Assembly: GCF_009601025.1 (NCBI RefSeq)
Contig: NZ_WIVE01000004.1
Location: forward strand, 45,997 to 109,996
Direction of reading: 5' to 3'
DNA from: Roseospira navarrensis
GTDB taxonomy: Bacteria > Pseudomonadota > Alphaproteobacteria > Rhodospirillales > Rhodospirillaceae
DNA: 64,000 bases
Of this stretch, positions 61,711 to 64,000 are shown piece by piece (within the stretch, counting starts at the first letter, position 1; each line of letters starts with the position of its first letter). The notes beneath the pieces are model-generated. The model had not been told where the DNA came from. It ran no database searches and was given only the letters and a program-made list of their open reading frames with translations. The translations under genes were made by a program, and so were the position numbers.

Positions 61711-62355
61711 GTGTCGTCCGCCTCGCCCGAAGTCGCCGTCAGCCTTGAGGATCCGCCGCCCCGCTCGCCCGCCGTGGCCCGCAACCGTGCCCCCATCCGG
61801 GACGTGCTGACGCGCGCGCTGCCGCCCTCGGGCACGATGCTGGAAGTGGCCTGCGGCACGGGCGAGCACGCCGCCTTCCTGGCGGGCGCCCTGCCCGGCT
61901 GGCGCTGGCTCCCGACCGAGGCCGACCGCACCATGGCCGGTCACGCCGCCGCCCTGCTGACCGCCGAAGGACCGGACACGGTCGAGCCGGTGCGGCTGTT
62001 CGATGTGCGCACCCGCCCCTGGCCCGAGGCCCTGACGGACGGGGTCTCGGCGATCCTGGCCGTCAACCTGATCCACATTTCGCCCTGGGCGGTGACGGAG
62101 GCCCTGATGGCGGGCGCCGGCGCGGCGCTGCCGCCGGGCGGCGTGCTCTATCTGTACGGTCCGTATCGGCGGGAGGGACGCCACACCGCCCCCAGCAACG
62201 CGGCCTTTGACGCCGATCTGCGCGCCCGCGACCCGTCCTGGGGCGTGCGCGACCTGGAGGCGGTGACGGCCGAAGCCGCCCGCCATGGCCTCGCCCTGGC
62301 CGAGACCGTGGACATGCCGGCCAACAACCTGTCGGTCGTGTTCCGCAAAGGGTGA
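61711..62355 (+). CDS. DUF938 family SAM-dependent methyltransferase-like protein
   Basis: A 214-residue Rossmann-type protein of the DUF938 family. The SAM site is MLEVACGTGEHAAFLA near residue 43; other landmarks are NLIHISPW, GGVLYLYGPYRREGRHT, and SNAAFDADLRARDPSWGVRDLE. The GTG at 61711 has AGGAG about 8-9 nt upstream and fits the family start (RNRAPIRDVL near residue 25). The substrate is unknown. Confidence 0.88.
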   Translation: MSSASPEVAVSLEDPPPRSPAVARNRAPIRDVLTRALPPSGTMLEVACGTGEHAAFLAGALPGWRWLPTEADRTMAGHAAALLTAEGPDTVEPVRLFDVRTRPWPEALTDGVSAILAVNLIHISPWAVTEALMAGAGAALPPGGVLYLYGPYRREGRHTAPSNAAFDADLRARDPSWGVRDLEAVTAEAARHGLALAETVDMPANNLSVVFRKG

Positions 62356-62463
62356 GGCCGCCCGCCGCAGGAAACCGTTCAAGTCCCGCGCCCGGCATTG
62401 ACGCCCGCGCGCGCCCCTGCAATAACCAGTCTGGGACGCGCAGGGCGTCCCACCCGCGCCCGT

Positions 62464-62550
62464 GCCCGGGTGGCGGAATTGGTAGACGCACCGGACTCAA
62501 AATCCGGCGGTGGCAACACCATGCGAGTTCGAGTCTCGCCCCGGGCACCA
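62464..62550 (+). tRNA. tRNA-Leu (anticodon CAA)
   Basis: An 87-nt tRNA with the acceptor stem GCCCGGG/CCCGGGC, encoded CCA, anticodon stem CCGGA/TCCGG with loop CTCAAAA (anticodon CAA), a long variable arm typical of tRNA-Leu and the T-loop GTTCGAGTC. It decodes UUG. It borders an AT-rich, IS-containing segment, a usual site for integration of foreign DNA. Confidence 0.95.
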
Positions 62551-62655
62551 TTTTCCAAATCTCGTTCTGTGTTCATTGATTTGCAGGTCCGGGGGGCCGG
62601 GCAGGCGCCGTCCCTCGGAGTTTGCAACGGCGCGGTTCCAAAAGGGGCCGTCGGA

Positions 62656-63798
62656 TCAGCGGCAGGGGTTCGCCTCACTGTCCCCGACCGGACTGGTGGT
62701 CGGTTGGTGGTCTCCAAGGGAAGAACAGCCTGCCTCCCCATCGGTGGCATCGCAGAGCGCGAACCGGCCTTTGCCGCCATGTTTGGCACGGTACATTGCT
62801 GCGTCTGCTCGTTTGACGAGGCATTCCGGGTCCTGGCCGCACTCCGGATAGAAAGAAATGCCGACACTGGCGCCGACAGACAGCATGGTCCCATCGGCAT
62901 CAATCTGGTCGGCCAGCACGTCAACGATCTTATGCGCCATAGGAAGGGCATCGTCTCGGTGGTGAAGATCTGTCAGGATCACAATGAACTCATCCCCACC
63001 GAGCCTGCCAACCGTATCCGTTTCCCGGACGCAACTGAGAAGCCGAGTGCCTGTGCGCCACAAAAGGTGGTCGCCAGCGTCATGGCCGAGGTGATCGTTG
63101 ACCGCCTTGAAACCATCCAGGTCAATGAACAGGATGGCGATCATTGTGTCGTTGCGCCGCGCCGCCGACACGGCCGTCCCGAGCCGATCCATCACCAGTC
63201 GGCGGCTCGGCAGGCCAGTCACGTAGTCGAAGAAAGCCATGTGACGCAGTTCTTCTTCCTGCATCCGCCGTTTGACCAGTTCGATTTCGGCCTTTCTGCG
63301 CTCCTCTCCGGTTCTGCGGAGTTCGTCGAACGCGGCTCCGACAGTCAGGCCGATGAACGTCGTGACGGCAAACAAGACTTGAAGGTCCAGGGCGGGATAG
63401 GACCCACTGCCGATGAGGCTGTAGATCAGGACAGAGCTGACATTGGCGACGATGGCCGCGAAGAGGCCCCCATAAACGCCCTCCTGGGCGGCAAGCCAGA
63501 TAACTGGCAGGATGATGACATAGCCGTAGCTCCCACCAGTTCCACCCAGAAGGGCTGCACCAAACCCCAACGCTGCTCCAATGACTGGCGCCAATGCGGT
63601 AAAACCATAGAACGAAAGCGGCTTTCTTTTTATTATTAATAATAACGCGAAGGAATCATATTTCCGAATGTATTCAAGCAACCGATACATTAAGGGAAGG
63701 GTCATTATGACGCCCGCCGCATCTCCGGCCCAAAATGACAACAAAATGAATAGAAACTCTTCTCTGGAAATCGTATTATAATAAAAAAAACAATGCAA
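62656..63798 (-). CDS. Diguanylate cyclase with partial MASE1-like membrane domain
   Basis: A 380-residue open frame with about four membrane segments (FWAGDAAGVIMTLPLMYRL, LAPVIGAALGFGAALLGG, VIILPVIWLAAQ, YGGLFAAIVANVSSV). A short coiled linker leads to a GGDEF domain (FFDYVTGLPSRRLVMDRL, active site RLGGDEF, inhibitory RETD site). It should make c-di-GMP. MASE1 domains usually have about eight segments; the first half seems missing. The frame has no clear start, and a hydrophobic run in another frame just upstream (63745-63820) suggests a frameshift in a T-rich stretch. The 5' part is AT-rich. Confidence 0.75.
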   Translation of the reverse strand: MHCFFYYNTISREEFLFILLSFWAGDAAGVIMTLPLMYRLLEYIRKYDSFALLLIIKRKPLSFYGFTALAPVIGAALGFGAALLGGTGGSYGYVIILPVIWLAAQEGVYGGLFAAIVANVSSVLIYSLIGSGSYPALDLQVLFAVTTFIGLTVGAAFDELRRTGEERRKAEIELVKRRMQEEELRHMAFFDYVTGLPSRRLVMDRLGTAVSAARRNDTMIAILFIDLDGFKAVNDHLGHDAGDHLLWRTGTRLLSCVRETDTVGRLGGDEFIVILTDLHHRDDALPMAHKIVDVLADQIDADGTMLSVGASVGISFYPECGQDPECLVKRADAAMYRAKHGGKGRFALCDATDGEAGCSSLGDHQPTTSPVGDSEANPCR

Positions 63799-63847
63799 AA
63801 AAATAATGCGGACACTAACGTTGAAAATATTGTAACAACAAAAAGGC

Positions 63848-64000
63848 TTATCCCTTTGCTTCCGGCGCGATCAACATATCGTAGGTGATGGGCCCTTTGG
63901 TGGTGACGATGCCCAGTAGGGACCGAAAGGCTGCGTGCCGGGTGCGGCGGCGGTTGAAGCGGAAGACGAACTCATCGAGGTAGGCTTGCAGATGCTTGCG
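63848..64000 (-). mobile_element. IS1595-type (ISXO2-like) transposase, C-terminal end
   Basis: The last 50 codons of a transposase that continues beyond the window: HLQAYLDEFVFRFNRRRTRH, then AFRSLLGI, ending APEAKG and a TAA. This ending is characteristic of IS1595/ISXO2-type DDE transposases. The terminal inverted repeat should lie between about 63780 and 63848 but is not obvious. It abuts the truncated diguanylate cyclase. Confidence 0.8.

Noticed and set aside
62464..62550. tRNA-Leu as attachment site of the phage module
   Set aside because: No copy of the tRNA 3' end was seen at the module borders, and the module lies more than 15 kb away with no integrase.

Overview
The window looks like chromosome from a high-GC alphaproteobacterium, most likely of the Rhodospirillales. 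Supporting signs are the xseB-ispA-dxs order, a COQ9-type protein, CarD, the 7Fe ferredoxin FdxA, an RpoH-type sigma factor, a class I (archaeal-type) lysyl-tRNA synthetase, and dense GC-rich coding with many 4-nt ATGA overlaps. These are family-level inferences; no rRNA is present to fix the taxon.

Region by region. 1-3.8 kb: a small hypothetical gene, an Lrp-type regulator divergent from alanine dehydrogenase, and a helical hypothetical protein. 3.8-15.7 kb: a catabolic locus for a four-carbon acid or related sugar. One minus-strand operon reads otnK-otnC-denD-tkt. A LysR regulator diverges from it. A second minus-strand operon encodes a two-gene (split) transketolase, an SDR dehydrogenase and a complete TRAP transporter (dctP, dctQ, dctM). 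The expected OtnI isomerase is absent. 16.3-26 kb: housekeeping genes (DHH phosphoesterase, response regulator plus ZapE, MoxR ATPase, orphan solute-binding protein, dxs/ispA/xseB). 26.2-29.4 kb: a CDP-alcohol phosphatidyltransferase, then a polysaccharide pyruvyltransferase overlapping an FrhB-type iron-sulfur protein.

29.4-47.4 kb: a T7-type podovirus virion, packaging and lysis module, almost all on the minus strand. In transcription order it has a proline-rich small protein, portal, a small protein, scaffold, capsid, a small protein, a terminator, tail tubular proteins A and B, a gp14-like protein, T7-type tail fibre, two adhesin-like proteins, small and large terminase, broken pieces of a large peptidase-containing protein, a membrane/coiled-coil protein and an amidase. 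No integrase, polymerase, replication or repressor gene is visible, so it is a defective prophage or a domesticated particle module.

47.9-62.4 kb: core genes again (metK, pth, rplY, COQ9-like, def, LysR/azoR/pirin, DedA-like, rpoH, lysK, carD, fdxA, terB-like, a DUF938 methyltransferase). 62.5-64 kb: tRNA-Leu(CAA), then an AT-rich patch with a diguanylate cyclase whose membrane part looks truncated, and the 3' end of an IS1595-type transposase running off the window.

The intergenic regions carry at least two dispersed repeat families: a palindromic element of about 220 bp (one copy has terminal inverted repeats and a flanking 10-bp direct repeat) with shorter core copies, some inside the phage module; and an element of about 90 bp made of two hairpins.
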